A DNA stretch of 45,543 nt. Origin: Methanoculleus methanifontis. Lineage in GTDB: Archaea > Halobacteriota > Methanomicrobia > Methanomicrobiales > Methanoculleaceae. This document shows, piece after piece, positions 17,760-26,385 of the stretch. Positions within the stretch are counted from its first letter, which is position 1. Each line of letters begins with the position of its first letter. The notes beneath the pieces are model-generated. The model did no database searches, was not told where the DNA came from, and was given only the letters and a program-made list of their open reading frames with translations. The position numbers were made by a program, and so were the translations under genes. The stretch spans positions 1 through 45,543 of the forward strand of contig NZ_VCYI01000019.1 of NCBI RefSeq assembly GCF_030464365.1, given 5' to 3'.

Positions 17760-18251
17760 ATGGCAGAAACAAGTCTCACCGCTGAACCGGGAAAACAGGA
17801 TGTCGTCATCTCGCGGGAGTTCGATGCCCCGCGGGACCTCGTGTTCAGGGCATGCACGGACCCGGAGCTGGTATCGCAGTGGTGGGGGCCGGAGAGCGTC
17901 ACGACCACGATCGAGAAGATGGACGCGAGGCCCGGCGGGACGTGGCGTGTCACCCAGCGCGATGCCGGGGGCAGCGAGTACGCGTTCCACGGCGTATACC
18001 ACGAGGTTACGCCGGAGCGGATCGTCGACACCTTCGAGTACGAGGCCATGCCGGGCCACGTCCTGCTCGAGACGCAGACGCTCGAAGACCTCGGCGGCGG
18101 CAGGACGAGGCTGACCGACCACCTGGTCTTCCAGTCGGTCGCGGACCGCGACGGGATGCTCCAGGCGGGATCGCAGGAAGAGATGCTCGAACCCATGGAA
18201 CGGCTTGCCGGACTCCTGCAGTCGCTGAAACAGGAGGCCCCGGCACGATAA
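17760..18251 (+). CDS. SRPBCC/AHSA1-family protein (first copy)
   Basis: A 163-aa START-like ligand-binding protein. It has the family signature: SREFDAPRDLVFRACTDPEL then QWWGP, and a later HGVYHEVTPERIVDTFEYE segment. Bacterial relatives are often found beside regulators and hydrolases, and bind hydrophobic ligands; the ligand here is unknown. GGAGGGAG precedes the ATG. A second copy follows 170 bases downstream with similar motifs, so a duplication is likely. The gene looks bacterial in origin. Confidence 0.85.
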   Translation: MAETSLTAEPGKQDVVISREFDAPRDLVFRACTDPELVSQWWGPESVTTTIEKMDARPGGTWRVTQRDAGGSEYAFHGVYHEVTPERIVDTFEYEAMPGHVLLETQTLEDLGGGRTRLTDHLVFQSVADRDGMLQAGSQEEMLEPMERLAGLLQSLKQEAPAR

Positions 18252-18421
18252 GTGCAGGGCAGCCGGCCTCAGTCAGACGGATTTTCACGCGGGGGTTCTG
18301 CCGCAGGACTCCGCTGCCGGGCGGCCGCCCGGGGAGGATACCCACGGCAACCTCATCGGGAGTATTCGCCGCTGGGTTAATGATCACCCGGCCGTCATAG
18401 GGCTCGCAGGGTGAGCAATCT

Positions 18422-18922
18422 ATGGAAGAAGCAGAGCAGATCCGGTCGGAACTCCTCGTCGGACGCGTCTTTGACGCCCCACGTGAACTCGTCTGGAAGG
18501 CGTGGACAGAGCCCGATTATGTCAGGCGCTGGTGGGGGCCGAAAGGCTTCACCGCGCCCGTCATGGAGATCGATCTCCGCGTGGGAGGCAGGTACCTGTA
18601 CGGCATGCGGTCGCCCGAGGGCCAGGATTTCTGGAGCACCGGTGAGTACCGTGAGATCGTCCCCGCGGAGCGGATCGTCGCCACCGACTCGTTTGCGGAC
18701 GCAGACGGCAACGTGGTTCCGGCATCGGCCTACGGGATGACCGGAGACTGGCCGACGGAACTGCTCTCGACGGTGACGTTTGAGGACGCCGACGGCGGGA
18801 CGAAGGTGACCATACGGGAGCCCGGCGTCCCGGTGGACGAGGGCCGCGATATGGCCGTAGTCGGCTGGAACGAGTCCCTCGACAAACTCACGGAAGTCCT
18901 GAAGGAGCTCTCGAGGGGATAA
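18422..18922 (+). CDS. SRPBCC/AHSA1-family protein (second copy)
   Basis: A 166-aa protein with the same fold signatures as its upstream neighbour: [42 protein letters not shown] and [13 protein letters not shown]. The WWGPKGF pattern is closest to the AHSA1-like proteins common in bacteria. It is followed after 42 bases by an alpha/beta hydrolase on the same strand, so these genes may be co-transcribed. No clear ribosome-binding site; the ATG is the first in frame. Confidence 0.85.
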   Translation: MEEAEQIRSELLVGRVFDAPRELVWKAWTEPDYVRRWWGPKGFTAPVMEIDLRVGGRYLYGMRSPEGQDFWSTGEYREIVPAERIVATDSFADADGNVVPASAYGMTGDWPTELLSTVTFEDADGGTKVTIREPGVPVDEGRDMAVVGWNESLDKLTEVLKELSRG

Positions 18923-18964
18923 ACCGGCGCCTGGAGATCGGCGTGACCGGCAGGGGTTATTCGT

Positions 18965-19972
18965 ATGGCCGACGTCCGGGTCGTTCTCGTCCTGCTCGGT
19001 ATCGCCGTCGCGGGGGCGGCGGTCGCGGTGCGCTACCGGCGTGATACGCGTGCCGCCCGGGCGCGTATCGAGAGGTCGGGAAGCCGGGTGGCCCGGACGG
19101 ACTACGGGAGGATCGCATACGCCCGGGCGGGAGACGGCTACCCGGTGCTGGCCATCCATGGCAACGCGGGCGGGTTCGACCAGGGCTTACTGCTCGCCGA
19201 TTGGTCCATCGACCCGGGGTTCCAGGTCATCGCGCCTTCAAGGTTCGGCTACCCCGGCTCGCCGATGCCGCCGAACGCGAGCGTCGCCATGCAGGCGGAT
19301 GCCTACGCCGCCCTGCTGGATTCCCTTTCCATCGAGCAGGCTGCCGTCGTCGGCTACTCGGCGGGGTCCGCATCGGCGATCCAGTTCGCCCTGCGCCACC
19401 CGGAGCGTCTCTCGGCTCTCGTCCTTGTCGAGCCCGTTGCCCCGGGAAAGGGACCGGGAAAGGGCCTGGTCATGCCCCGGTCCGCCTCCATCATCTTTAC
19501 ACTCTTTACCATCTTTACGATCTCCTTAAAAAGCGACTTCATGTACTGGGCGGCGATCACCTATTTTCAGCCGGTCGTGGAAGGGCCATGGGCCGGTGTG
19601 CCCCCGGGAAAGCGGCTCACCCCGGACGATAAGGCCGACATCAGGGTGCTGCTTTCAAGCAGCCTTCCTGTCAGCGTCCGGGCCGACGGAAGTTCTTTTG
19701 ACACCTACGTCTCAACCCCCGGACTGCTCAGCGCCTCGGAGAGCGACTACCCGTTCGGCAGCATCAGGGCACCCACGCTGGTGATCAGCGCCGTGGACGA
19801 TCCGCTGGCTCTCCACGAGAATGCACGTGCCCTCGTGGAGAAGATCCCGTACGCCCGCCTCCAGGCCGTTCCCGGCGGTGGCCATATGCTTCTCGGGCAC
19901 CACGAAGAGGTCCGGCAGGGGATCACGGAGTTCCTGCGGAGCACCGTGGCTTCGCCGCCGCAACCCCGCTAA
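18965..19972 (+). CDS. Membrane-anchored alpha/beta hydrolase
   Basis: A 335-aa hydrolase. Residues 5-23 form an N-terminal membrane helix (VVLVLLGIAVAGAAVAV), so the enzyme is probably tethered. The oxyanion segment AIHGNAGG is followed by the nucleophile elbow GYSAGS (Ser132), an acidic residue in ISAVDDP, and the catalytic His in PGGGHMLL. The substrate is unknown; esterase, lipase or haloperoxidase-like activities are possible. It is followed after 18 bases by a second hydrolase. Confidence 0.82.
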   Translation: MADVRVVLVLLGIAVAGAAVAVRYRRDTRAARARIERSGSRVARTDYGRIAYARAGDGYPVLAIHGNAGGFDQGLLLADWSIDPGFQVIAPSRFGYPGSPMPPNASVAMQADAYAALLDSLSIEQAAVVGYSAGSASAIQFALRHPERLSALVLVEPVAPGKGPGKGLVMPRSASIIFTLFTIFTISLKSDFMYWAAITYFQPVVEGPWAGVPPGKRLTPDDKADIRVLLSSSLPVSVRADGSSFDTYVSTPGLLSASESDYPFGSIRAPTLVISAVDDPLALHENARALVEKIPYARLQAVPGGGHMLLGHHEEVRQGITEFLRSTVASPPQPR

Positions 19973-19990
19973 AACGAAGGAGAATGGATC

Positions 19991-20809
19991 ATGGCAACAG
20001 AAAGTATGACAACGGCAGCCCCCGGCCGCTACGCGGCCATAAACAGGCTTTCGATGTACTACGAGATTCACGGCACCGGCCGTCCCCTGGTGCTCCTTCA
20101 CGGGGCGCTCACGACGATCGAGGGATCGTTTGGGAGGGTGCTCCCCTCCCTCGCAGCGACCCGGCAGGTCATAGCCGTCGAGCAGCAGGGCCACGGCCGC
20201 ACCGCCGATATCGACCGCCCGCTGACCTACGAGGGGATGGGAAGGGATACCGCTGAACTCCTCCGGCACCTGGGGGTCGAAAACGCCGACGTCTTCGGCT
20301 ACAGCATGGGGGCCGCCATTGCCCTCGAAGTCGCCGTCCGGCACCCGGACCTGGTGCGCAGGCTCGTGCTCGCCTCGCCCGCATACACCCGGGAGGGCCT
20401 CTATCCAGAGATGTTCGAGGGGATCGAGACCCTCACCCCCGAAGCCTTCGCCGGCACCCCGCTCCTGGAAGAATACACCCGGACGGCGCCGAACCCCGAG
20501 GACTGGCCGGTTCTGATCGAGAAGGTGAAGCAGCTGGACCGGGAGTTTCAGGGCTGGACGGCCGATGAGATCCAATCGATCCGGGCGCCCACGCTCATCA
20601 TCATCGGCGATTCCGACATCGTCCGCCCCGAGCACGCGGTGGAGATCTTCCAGCTGCTCGGCGGCGGCGGGGCCGGGGACCTCACCGGTCTTCCCCGCTC
20701 CCGGCTCGCGGTCCTCCCCGGCACGACCCATATCACGCTCATCGACCGCACCGACTGGCTGCTCTCGATGACCCGGGAGTTCCTCGACGCCCCCGCGCTG
20801 GGACGCTAA
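19991..20809 (+). CDS. Alpha/beta hydrolase
   Basis: A 272-aa cytoplasmic hydrolase. Oxyanion LLHGAL at 35-40, nucleophile elbow GYSMGA (Ser105), acid in IIGDSDIV (Asp207 or Asp209) and His247 in PGTTHITL form the expected triad. It resembles haloperoxidase/esterase-type enzymes of bacteria. GAAGGAG lies just before the ATG. The stop overlaps by 4 bases with the end of the convergent TetR gene, so nothing separates the two operons. Confidence 0.85.
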   Translation: MATESMTTAAPGRYAAINRLSMYYEIHGTGRPLVLLHGALTTIEGSFGRVLPSLAATRQVIAVEQQGHGRTADIDRPLTYEGMGRDTAELLRHLGVENADVFGYSMGAAIALEVAVRHPDLVRRLVLASPAYTREGLYPEMFEGIETLTPEAFAGTPLLEEYTRTAPNPEDWPVLIEKVKQLDREFQGWTADEIQSIRAPTLIIIGDSDIVRPEHAVEIFQLLGGGGAGDLTGLPRSRLAVLPGTTHITLIDRTDWLLSMTREFLDAPALGR

Positions 20810-21426
20810 TCTGACGACGGTGAGACGGCTCTATCGAATATCCTCACCAGTTCCGCGCCGTAGGATGCCGCGTCCATCCGGGAAGCCACGCCCGGACTCG
20901 CGTACTCCCCGATCGCGCCCTGGATGGTGTTGGCCATGATCACGACATTAAACTCACCGAACTCACCGCTCACCTGCCCGTCCCGCAGTATCGTCCGGAG
21001 TTCGAGCAGTAACGGCTCTGCGTCAACCTCATCGTTCAGCATGTAGTAGGGGATGTTGTCGGGCGTCCGGGCGTTGAAGATAATCTCCACCAGGGCGACG
21101 AAGCGCTCGGGATAGGTCTCCTGGTACTCGAGACTGGAGAGGATGAAGAGGTGCAGTCTCTCGCGGCAGCTCCTGCCGCCCTTCACCCTCTCCAGCACGA
21201 ACGACGCGTTGTCCTCGATCAGGGTCTGTATCGTCCGGTTTATCAGATCCATCCTGTCGCCGAAGTGATACGAGATCAGGGCAGTGCTGATCCCGGCCCG
21301 TTTCGCTATCTGTGCAAGGCTCGCCCTCACGAACCCGATCTCGTTTAAGGTCGCGATCGTGGCCTCGATGATCTGCGTCCGCCGTGCATCGGAGATGAAC
21401 GACTGCTCCTCGCCTCTGCTGCTCAT
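20806..21426 (-). CDS. TetR/AcrR-family repressor
   Basis: A 206-aa regulator. The N-terminal HTH (RTQIIEATIATLNEIGFVRA, then SLAQIAKRAGISTALISYHF) is the canonical TetR DNA-binding domain. The C-terminal part would bind a small ligand. It is the third gene of a minus-strand operon with two membrane proteins, 10 bases after the second. A candidate operator lies at 22981-23018 upstream of the operon. It probably controls its own operon and perhaps the divergent VOC/hydrolase genes; the inducer is unknown. TetR regulators are uncommon in methanogens. Confidence 0.88.
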   Translation of the reverse strand: MSSRGEEQSFISDARRTQIIEATIATLNEIGFVRASLAQIAKRAGISTALISYHFGDRMDLINRTIQTLIEDNASFVLERVKGGRSCRERLHLFILSSLEYQETYPERFVALVEIIFNARTPDNIPYYMLNDEVDAEPLLLELRTILRDGQVSGEFGEFNVVIMANTIQGAIGEYASPGVASRMDAASYGAELVRIFDRAVSPSSD

Positions 21427-21436
21427 GATCTTCTCC

Positions 21437-21916
21437 TCAGGAACCGTCTTCGGGTGTTTCTTCCGCCTTCCCGAGCAGACTCGCGATACCGATGACCGCG
21501 AGGATCACGACCGTCACGGCGATACTTGCGGGGCTGATGCTCCCGAGCCGGTCGACGAGGGAGCCGTCGAGGACCGCGCTACATACGTGACCGACGGCGA
21601 GGATAACAACAATCACCAGCCGTAACGCCAGGATTATCGGGATCATGGCGATCGCCGTCCAAAGGAGGTCCCACCCGGCCGGTCTCCGCGTAGCAAGCAG
21701 GGGTACCGCAGCAAGGGCAAGGAGGCCGCCGATCACCATCAGGGCCGGCTGTATCCAGTTATACCACGTGAAGCCGGACAGGTAGAGACCGCCGTAGAAG
21801 AACCACGTCGCCCAGAGGACAAGCCCTCCGGCCGCCGCGCTGACGAGCGGCAGGATGGCCGTCACCCAGCCGGGCGCGTCACTGCAGAGTTGTTTTAATC
21901 GATTTTCGTCATTCAT
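21437..21916 (-). CDS. Small polytopic membrane protein
   Basis: A 159-aa protein with about four membrane helices (VTAILPLVSAAAGGLVLWAT, WIQPALMVIGGLLALAAVPL, TAIAMIPIILALRLVIVVIL and IAVTVVILAVIGIASLL). I chose the ATG at 21916 over a GTG at 21925 because AGGTGA lies 5 bases before it. It overlaps the stop of the upstream gene by 8 bases (ATGAATGA). Family not recognised; its operon context with a TetR regulator suggests a transport or resistance role. Confidence 0.72.
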   Translation of the reverse strand: MNDENRLKQLCSDAPGWVTAILPLVSAAAGGLVLWATWFFYGGLYLSGFTWYNWIQPALMVIGGLLALAAVPLLATRRPAGWDLLWTAIAMIPIILALRLVIVVILAVGHVCSAVLDGSLVDRLGSISPASIAVTVVILAVIGIASLLGKAEETPEDGS

Positions 21917-22964
21917 GTAGTTCACCTTCCGCTCGAATCTTCAATGCGGCCGCGACGAGCAGCACGACCACGCCGACGAAGAGGACGGTGTTGCCGATCA
22001 GTTTGTCGTGCAACGCTACATCCCCGAACGGCACCACGAGGAACGCGATCCATGCCCGGGTCAGGAGAGCACCCCCGGCGAGGGCAAGGGTATGGGCGAC
22101 GCTCCAACCTTCGCGGTGCGACCATCGCCGGACGAGGAGCGCCAGGGCGCCGACCAGAACGAGGTTCAGGGCTACGCCGGGCCAGCCACTCATGACTGCC
22201 GAAGAGACGCCCAGCAGTACGAGCGCCACCTCGATGAGAGTCGGCACGCTCAGTGCGGCAAACGCCGCCGTCCCGACCACCCACGGCCCGGGCACCGGCA
22301 GGTCGACCGCCGGCCCCGACCGGCTCCTGATGGAGAACGCAAGGCCGATCAGGGCTGCGACGACGAGAGCTGTCCCGATCATCTGCGGCATCGAGGGCAG
22401 GAACCCGCTCTCCTCGGCCGCGCCCCGGAAGATGATCGCGGAAGCGAGAACGTACAGGATACCGGTGACGGCAAGGCCGGCGCGGCCGAGCCACGGTTCC
22501 GTCCTCCGGCGAGGAACGAACGTCTCGATGATTGCTATGGGTGCGCCGATGCTCCAGATGACGTGGCCCAGGATGAATGCCAGTGCAGTGGTGCCGCTGA
22601 TACCGAGCACCGCGATGTAGGTGGGGTCCGCTACGCCGTGGTACGCCGGGTTGAAGAGGCTGTGGTCGACCAGGCCCGCCTGGAAGATGCCGAACGCAGC
22701 CGAAAGCAGGATGATCGCGGGCCAGCCACGGCCCGTGCGGCGGGCGGCCTCGCGGATGATGAGCGCGGCACCGCCGTAGAGCGGCGCAAACAGCCAGAGA
22801 TCCACGAGCATCTGCACAAGATCTCCGGTTACCGGGAGGTAGCCGATCAGGTACTCCGCGGTCACCGGTGCCAGGAAGAAGAGGCCGAGTGCAGGGGCGA
22901 TCCGTTGCAGGAACTCCGGTGCCTCGCTTTTCCGCGTATCGTGCATGCCTCCGGGGGATCTCAT
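21909..22964 (-). CDS. Polytopic membrane protein, TetR operon lead gene
   Basis: About 351 aa with 8-9 predicted membrane helices. EYLIGYLP and QAGLVDHSLFNPAY (a D-H...N-P motif in a loop) may be functional. Not recognised as a named transporter. I chose the ATG at 22964 (GGAG six bases before); the frame is open to a TTG at 23009 that lies inside the candidate operator and is unlikely to be used. The ATG at 22946 is also possible. First gene of the TetR operon. Confidence 0.72.
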   Translation of the reverse strand: MRSPGGMHDTRKSEAPEFLQRIAPALGLFFLAPVTAEYLIGYLPVTGDLVQMLVDLWLFAPLYGGAALIIREAARRTGRGWPAIILLSAAFGIFQAGLVDHSLFNPAYHGVADPTYIAVLGISGTTALAFILGHVIWSIGAPIAIIETFVPRRRTEPWLGRAGLAVTGILYVLASAIIFRGAAEESGFLPSMPQMIGTALVVAALIGLAFSIRSRSGPAVDLPVPGPWVVGTAAFAALSVPTLIEVALVLLGVSSAVMSGWPGVALNLVLVGALALLVRRWSHREGWSVAHTLALAGGALLTRAWIAFLVVPFGDVALHDKLIGNTVLFVGVVVLLVAAALKIRAEGELHE

Positions 22965-22980
22965 AGGCCGCTCCGATCGG

Positions 22981-23018
22981 GTTGATCGTTCATTCAATTT
23001 TCTGATCAACTATTCAAC
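22981..23018 (-). promoter_or_regulatory. Candidate TetR operator in the membrane operon promoter
   Basis: GTTGATC (22981-22987) and GATCAAC (23004-23010) are a perfect inverted pair. On the minus strand the region reads as two similar half-overlapping units, TTGAATAGTTGATCA and TTGAATGAACGATCA, matching at 11 of 15 positions. A minus-strand TATA-like TTTTTATTC lies just upstream at about 23023-23032, so the repeats cover the expected transcription start, a typical repressor position. Confidence 0.5.
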
Positions 23019-23210
23019 ATCCTAGAATAAAAACTTTTACCTCCCGGAGTGTTGCACCCGTCATCAAAACTCCCGCACAGGCCGCCGTCACTCAGCGCTC
23101 CAGCTCTTGTTTGTGGTAACGGACAGAATGTAGCGAACAATGCGGGTCCACAGACCAGTCCCTGAAACGGTTCGACACCCCGACATCCGTCGAGAACAAA
23201 GAGGACTTGC

Positions 23211-23690
23211 ATGGAACCAACCGAGCACGAGATCTACCCGATGATGCTCTTTCCCACCCTCGAGGTCCGGGATGTCGAGGCGTCCGTGGACTGGTACACC
23301 CGGGTCCCGTGGTTCTCCCCGGTCTACCTGATGCAGGACCCTGAGGGGAGAACACACCTTGCCCATCTCCGGCGGCTGAAGCACCAGGATATCCTGCTCG
23401 TGCCCCGAAATGAGAATTTCGTGGCTCCGGGCTCCGGCATCACCATTACGCTCGCGTTCTCCGACGAGCCGGTAGATAAGATCCCCGCTCTCGACGCCTT
23501 CGCCGAACGGATGGCGCGAGAAGGGGCCGTCATCGAAGGCCCGGTCGACCGGCCCTGGAGCACCCGCGACGTCGTGGTCCGCGACCCCGACGGCTACCGC
23601 CTGGTCTTCACCACGCCGGACTTTGCCCGGATGCGCGACTTCGAGACGACGATGCGGGATGTCCGGGAAGATCTTGATTCCCGGGAGTGA
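23211..23690 (+). CDS. VOC-fold protein (glyoxalase/dioxygenase superfamily)
   Basis: A 159-aa protein with a bab-bab vicinal-oxygen-chelate fold. MLFPTLEVRDVEASVDWYTR is the typical first strand and helix; the C-terminal VVRDPDGYRLVFTTP strand contains the family-typical DPDGY. The reaction cannot be told; relatives include glyoxalases, dioxygenases and antibiotic-binding proteins. It is divergent from the TetR operon, with GAGG seven bases before the ATG, so it may be under the same repressor. Confidence 0.85.
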   Translation: MEPTEHEIYPMMLFPTLEVRDVEASVDWYTRVPWFSPVYLMQDPEGRTHLAHLRRLKHQDILLVPRNENFVAPGSGITITLAFSDEPVDKIPALDAFAERMAREGAVIEGPVDRPWSTRDVVVRDPDGYRLVFTTPDFARMRDFETTMRDVREDLDSRE

Positions 23691-23782
23691 TTGCCGGGGT
23701 TTCCTCCGGGCTGCGGTGCAGCAGGGGGAAGGTTTATCCGGAACCCGTACGTTCAGGCGTCCCGGCTCAGCGGAGGCTCATC

Positions 23783-24889
23783 ATGAAGAGAATTGCAAAA
23801 ATCATGAGCGTCCTCATACTCGGGGCGGCTCTGGTAGCGGTCGGCGGTCCTGCGGCCGCGATCAACCTGGATGACGCCGACAATAACTCGGCAACAGGGA
23901 TTCATCCCATCCAGGGTCAGGCTCAGGTGGATAACATCACCATCGTCTATGAGGTCTTCGGCCCGGCCGACCGGGAGACGGTACTGCTCATCGCGGGAGC
24001 CGGTGCGCAGATGACGATGTGGTCGGACGAACTCTGTGAAGAACTTGTAGAACGCGGCTATCGTGTCGTCCGGTTCGACAACCGTGACACTGGCCTCTCG
24101 ACCCACCTGGATCACCTCGACCGGCCTGACTGGGAGGAAATTATCGCCGCAGCCAACGAGAGCAGGCCTCTGCCGCTCCCCTACACGGTCACCGACATGG
24201 CGAACGACTCGGTCGGCCTTCTTGACGCGCTTGAGATCGAGAAGGCCCATGTCGTCGGTGCATCGATGGGAGGAGCCATCGCCCAGCGGATCGCGATCCA
24301 TCACCCAGAACGCACGTGTTCGCTCACCCTGTTCTTCTCGGAGACGGGAAATCCCGAGATGCCCGGCCCGACGGAGGAGTTCCTGGCACTTCCACCGCCC
24401 CCGCCTGCGGGGAGTGAGATCGAAGAGATTGTGGAGCACGAGGTGCTCGTGGCAAGGACACTCGGCAGTCCCGCCTATCCGACCGACGAGGACGTGCTTC
24501 GTGAGTATAGCCGGCAGAATGTCGAGCGCGATTACGACCCGATCGCACAGGAACGCCACAGCGCTGCGATCACGGCAGAAAGCGACCGGCGCGAGCTCCT
24601 GAACCGGCTCAATGTCTCGACGATCGTCCTTCACGGCGACTCGGACATCCTGGTGCCTGTAGAGAACGGCCATGATCTCGCAGCGAACATCCCAGGCGCA
24701 CGGCTCATCGTCGTCCGGGGTATGGGGCACGATATACCAGAGCAGCTTGAGCCGCTCTTTGCCGATGCGATAGCACTGGCGGCAACGAACTCGACCTGCG
24801 GGAGTTACCCGGTTCAGGATGACGGCACGATCCGGTGGACCCTCCCCGTCTTCCCGGCCGGCCCCCGGCTCTTCGCGGTCAGGACGTAG
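23783..24889 (+). CDS. Exported alpha/beta hydrolase
   Basis: A 368-aa secreted hydrolase. MKRIAKIMSVLILGAALVAV with GGPAAA is a signal peptide. The catalytic core has GAGAQMTMW, then RFDNRDTGLS, the nucleophile elbow GASMGG (Ser161), an acid in LHGDSDILVP and the His in RGMGHDIP. This matches the bacterial haloperoxidase/esterase-like family seen beside polyketide and biotransformation genes. GGAGG lies 7 bases before the ATG. The last 25 codons overlap the convergent sugar dehydrogenase by 76 bases, which suggests loss of an earlier stop. Confidence 0.83.
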   Translation: MKRIAKIMSVLILGAALVAVGGPAAAINLDDADNNSATGIHPIQGQAQVDNITIVYEVFGPADRETVLLIAGAGAQMTMWSDELCEELVERGYRVVRFDNRDTGLSTHLDHLDRPDWEEIIAAANESRPLPLPYTVTDMANDSVGLLDALEIEKAHVVGASMGGAIAQRIAIHHPERTCSLTLFFSETGNPEMPGPTEEFLALPPPPPAGSEIEEIVEHEVLVARTLGSPAYPTDEDVLREYSRQNVERDYDPIAQERHSAAITAESDRRELLNRLNVSTIVLHGDSDILVPVENGHDLAANIPGARLIVVRGMGHDIPEQLEPLFADAIALAATNSTCGSYPVQDDGTIRWTLPVFPAGPRLFAVRT

Positions 24890-26016
24890 AGTTCGTGCTC
24901 CGCGTCCTCACCGAACGCGAGGACGTATGCGCCCACGGTCCGGCTCCCGGCCACCTCGACCTCACCAAACTCCCACATCCTGTTGGGGTCTTTTGGCGGC
25001 GTCGCGGCGAAGATGATCCCGTCGCCGTCGGTCCCGGCCCGGTTCCACTCCGCAAAGACGTAGCGCCCGAAGAGCCGGGGAATCGTCCTCCCCCGGTAGA
25101 CGTAGCCGCCGATGACGACCTGCCCGATGCCGCCGGGCTGCTTGGCGTTCGGGTACTCGATGATCGCATCGACCAGGGGCTCGCCGCGGCGGCCGGTCCG
25201 GGGCACGTCTGCCGGCGACTCGCGGGGGTTTTCGGGATCGAAGGCATGGTTGCCTTCCCGGAGGTTCCAGCCGTGGTTGCCGCCCGCAACAATGATCTTC
25301 ACCGACTCCCAGAGGTACTGCCCGGCATCGGCGGCAAAGAGGCGGTGCTCCCCTCCGGCGTCGAACGTCATCCTCCACGGGTTGCGGAGGCCGTAGGCGT
25401 AGATCTCGTCCCGCCCCTCTCTTCCGACGAAGGGGTTGTCTCCCGGGATGCCATAGGGCTCCGCGCCGTCGACGTCGATCCGCAGAATGCTCCCGAGCAG
25501 CGTGGTGATATCCTGCCCGTTTCCCCCCGGCGGGTGGCCTCTCCCGACGTCGTTCGCGCCGCCGCCGTCGCCGAGCGGGATGTAGAGATACCCGTCCGGG
25601 CCGAAGACGATCGAGCCGCCGTTGTGGTTCGCCTGCGGCTGGTCGACCTCCAGGATCACCCGCTCCGAACCGGGGTCCGCCCGGTCGGGGGTGGAGACGG
25701 AAAACTCCGATACCCGGCTCGTGTGGTCCCGGCCCTCCGGCGCACCGGCCCGGAGCGGGGCGCTGTAGTAGACGAAGAACCTGCCGTTCTCCGCGAACCG
25801 TGGGTGAAACGCGAGGCCGAGCAGTCCGCGCTCGTCGTAGCCGGTGCGGAGATCGACGACCCGGTCGGCGATATCGAGGAACGGCCGGTGATCGTTCCCG
25901 TCGATGACCCGGACTGTGCCCGGAAGGTCCGCAACGAAGAGCCGGCCGGTCCCGTCGCCGGGAGACGCAAGCGCGACGGGCATGGTGAATCCCGCGGCGA
26001 CCGCCTCAAGGCCCAC
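24814..26016 (-). CDS. PQQ-type sugar dehydrogenase (GSDH family)
   Basis: A 400-aa six-bladed propeller of the glucose/sorbosone dehydrogenase family, which oxidise sugars with PQQ. Motifs: DERGLLGLAFHP, the catalytic-type His131 in ANHNGGSIVFGPDG, LGDGGGANDVG, YAYGLRNPWRM and GGNHGWNLREGNH. No signal peptide is found downstream of the in-frame stop, so it appears cytoplasmic unless the N-terminus is lost. The GTG start at 26016 is the first usable codon. An 18-base palindrome sits just upstream. No PQQ synthesis genes are in the window. Confidence 0.85.
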   Translation of the reverse strand: MGLEAVAAGFTMPVALASPGDGTGRLFVADLPGTVRVIDGNDHRPFLDIADRVVDLRTGYDERGLLGLAFHPRFAENGRFFVYYSAPLRAGAPEGRDHTSRVSEFSVSTPDRADPGSERVILEVDQPQANHNGGSIVFGPDGYLYIPLGDGGGANDVGRGHPPGGNGQDITTLLGSILRIDVDGAEPYGIPGDNPFVGREGRDEIYAYGLRNPWRMTFDAGGEHRLFAADAGQYLWESVKIIVAGGNHGWNLREGNHAFDPENPRESPADVPRTGRRGEPLVDAIIEYPNAKQPGGIGQVVIGGYVYRGRTIPRLFGRYVFAEWNRAGTDGDGIIFAATPPKDPNRMWEFGEVEVAGSRTVGAYVLAFGEDAEHELYVLTAKSRGPAGKTGRVHRIVPSS

Positions 26017-26021
26017 GCGTT

Positions 26022-26039
26022 CCGGAGCGATCGCTCCGG
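26022..26039. repeat. Perfect 18-base palindrome in the sugar dehydrogenase leader
   Basis: CCGGAGCGATCGCTCCGG is fully self-complementary. It lies 6 bases ahead of the GTG start and contains the only GGAG near it, so a hairpin could hide the ribosome-binding site. A minus-strand TATA (CTTTTAAG near 26092-26099) places it in the leader RNA. Confidence 0.5.
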
Positions 26040-26127
26040 GAATATTCTGATCGATGATCCCACCTCAAGGGTGATGGATCGAGCGGCAGCACTTAAAAGT
26101 CATCCATAGCATATTCAGGGGAGACTC

Positions 26128-26385
26128 TCAGATCCTGTCGTAAATATTCTCCCGCTTCCCGACCTTGATCACGTACACAATCATGGCCTTCTTCCTTAAA
26201 TCAAGGATGACGCGGTAATTCCCCACCCGCAGCTTGAAGTAAGGGGACCCTCGCAGCGGGTGCAGGTGATCCAGGGGGTTGGCACGGGTTCTCTCGACGG
26301 CTGCAACGATCCTCGCAGCAGTTTTGCGTGGAAGTTGTTTCAGGTTTTTAAGGGCTTTTTCGGTCCATATCACCGTGTAAGGCAT
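26128..26385 (-). CDS. RelE/ParE-family toxin
   Basis: An 85-aa toxin. The fold signature is TVIWTEKALKNLKQLPRKTA, then RGSPYFKLRVGNYRVILDL and VIKVGKRENIYD, typical of ribosome-dependent RelE mRNases; basic Lys and Arg residues of the active site are present. It starts immediately after the antitoxin stop (TGA directly followed by ATG), so the two are tightly coupled. Confidence 0.9.
   Translation of the reverse strand: MPYTVIWTEKALKNLKQLPRKTAARIVAAVERTRANPLDHLHPLRGSPYFKLRVGNYRVILDLRKKAMIVYVIKVGKRENIYDRI

Noticed and set aside
22965-23009. N-terminal extension of the membrane operon lead gene
   Set aside because: It starts at a TTG inside the inverted repeats of the candidate operator, downstream of a TATA-like box; the ATG at 22964 has a ribosome-binding site.
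24835-26109. Long plus-strand open frame opposite the sugar dehydrogenase
   Set aside because: Its translation is random-looking and Arg/Pro-rich, while the minus strand has all propeller motifs.
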